Part shown: positions 63,857 through 64,000 of the stretch, in pieces | How positions within the stretch are numbered: position 1 is the stretch's first letter | Layout of the letters: each line of letters starts with the position of its first letter | Origin: Sphingomonas zeae | GTDB lineage: Bacteria > Pseudomonadota > Alphaproteobacteria > Sphingomonadales > Sphingomonadaceae | NCBI RefSeq assembly: GCF_014197135.1 | Contig: NZ_JACIFA010000003.1 | Coordinates: 124,001-188,000 of the forward strand | Reading direction: 5' to 3' | DNA length: 64,000 nt | Program-made: the position numbers and the translations under genes | Notes under the pieces: generated by a model | What the model saw: only the letters and a program-made list of their open reading frames with translations | What the model was told of the DNA's origin: nothing | The model's database searches: none

Positions 63857-64000
63857 ATGGCGAGTGGGCGGTGGTGGGATGGAGTGCGGCCCTATGTCGA
63901 GCCCGCGCCGCTGGCTTCGCTGGCCCTCGGCATATCCTCCGCTTTCCCGCTGACCATGATAAACGCCACGCTGGCCAGTCGCCTGGCCGAGGCGGGGATC
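63857..64000 (+). CDS. AmpG-like MFS permease, N-terminal part (continues past window)
   Basis: Forty-eight codons are open to the right edge. The sequence VRPYVEPAPLASLALGISSAFPLTM followed by LASRLAEAGI matches the start of AmpG-type muropeptide/MFS permeases (PYLexRxLxxLLLGFaSGLPxxLxxxTLxxWLxeaGv). It probably imports cell-wall recycling products, but with only one helix visible a related MFS carrier is possible. ATG at 63857 has only a weak ribosome site. Confidence 0.6.
   Translation, partial: MASGRWWDGVRPYVEPAPLASLALGISSAFPLTMINATLASRLAEAGI

Overview
The window looks like chromosomal DNA of a Sphingomonas-like alphaproteobacterium. The coding is dense and GC-rich with many ATGA/GTGA gene overlaps. 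Other pointers are a GTTC-N7-GTTC LexA box before uvrD, GGAAC-N17-(G)GTT sites of EcfG general-stress type, UrcA and DUF5818-like proteins, a RegB/RegA pair behind a cyo operon, and a treXYZ cluster. Assignment to family level is inference from gene content only; there is no rRNA or tRNA in the window.

Region 1 (1-9080) is an accessory island that continues past the left edge. It carries the C-terminal part of a divergent family B DNA polymerase-like protein, then a basic low-complexity protein translationally coupled to a large UvrD-type helicase with an embedded PD-(D/E)XK-like domain and two C-terminal zinc ribbons. Next come a zinc-ribbon membrane protein, an HTH-like protein, and an AbiEii-type nucleotidyltransferase preceded by two small genes that could encode its antitoxin. 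The island stops at a 29-codon remnant of dinB, which suggests insertion or replacement at that locus.

Region 2 (9.2-24 kb) is core and signalling: a diguanylate cyclase with a periplasmic propeller, a DUF5818-like protein, a DUF808 membrane protein, a LysR regulator divergent from malate synthase G, a gamma-carbonic-anhydrase-like protein, an OmpR/EnvZ-type pair, and a PAS-rich hybrid histidine kinase with two receivers and an unusual ParD-like N-terminus. A membrane-anchored retropepsin-like protease follows.

Region 3 (23.7-36 kb) is storage-sugar metabolism. glgX(treX)-treZ-malQ-treY-mpg is a tightly packed minus-strand operon; its enzymes can convert glycogen or maltodextrin to trehalose, and a 3-methyladenine DNA glycosylase sits at its end. 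A Gfo/Idh/MocA oxidoreductase and a GH15 glucoamylase/trehalase are divergent across an 84-bp gap that contains a tandem 15-bp repeat. A decayed hybrid-kinase pseudogene follows.

Region 4 (36.4-45.7 kb) is respiration: an MHS-type transporter divergent from cyoABCD-surf1-regB-regA, with a perfect 19-bp palindrome between them. The sensor kinase has both the quinone-site motif and the conserved cysteine of RegB, so the operon appears to encode an oxidase together with a redox regulator.

Region 5 (45.7-64 kb) holds a DUF885 peptidase-like lipoprotein-free exported protein, a four-gene stress/envelope operon with a strong EcfG-type promoter, eno-ftsB, an alpha/beta hydrolase, an S9 prolyl oligopeptidase, a glycine-zipper protein, uvrD with a LexA box, UrcA, a Pit phosphate transporter, a second MHS transporter, rsmD and a pseudouridine synthase with a repetitive basic tail. 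An orphan receiver protein and the start of an AmpG-like permease reach the right edge.
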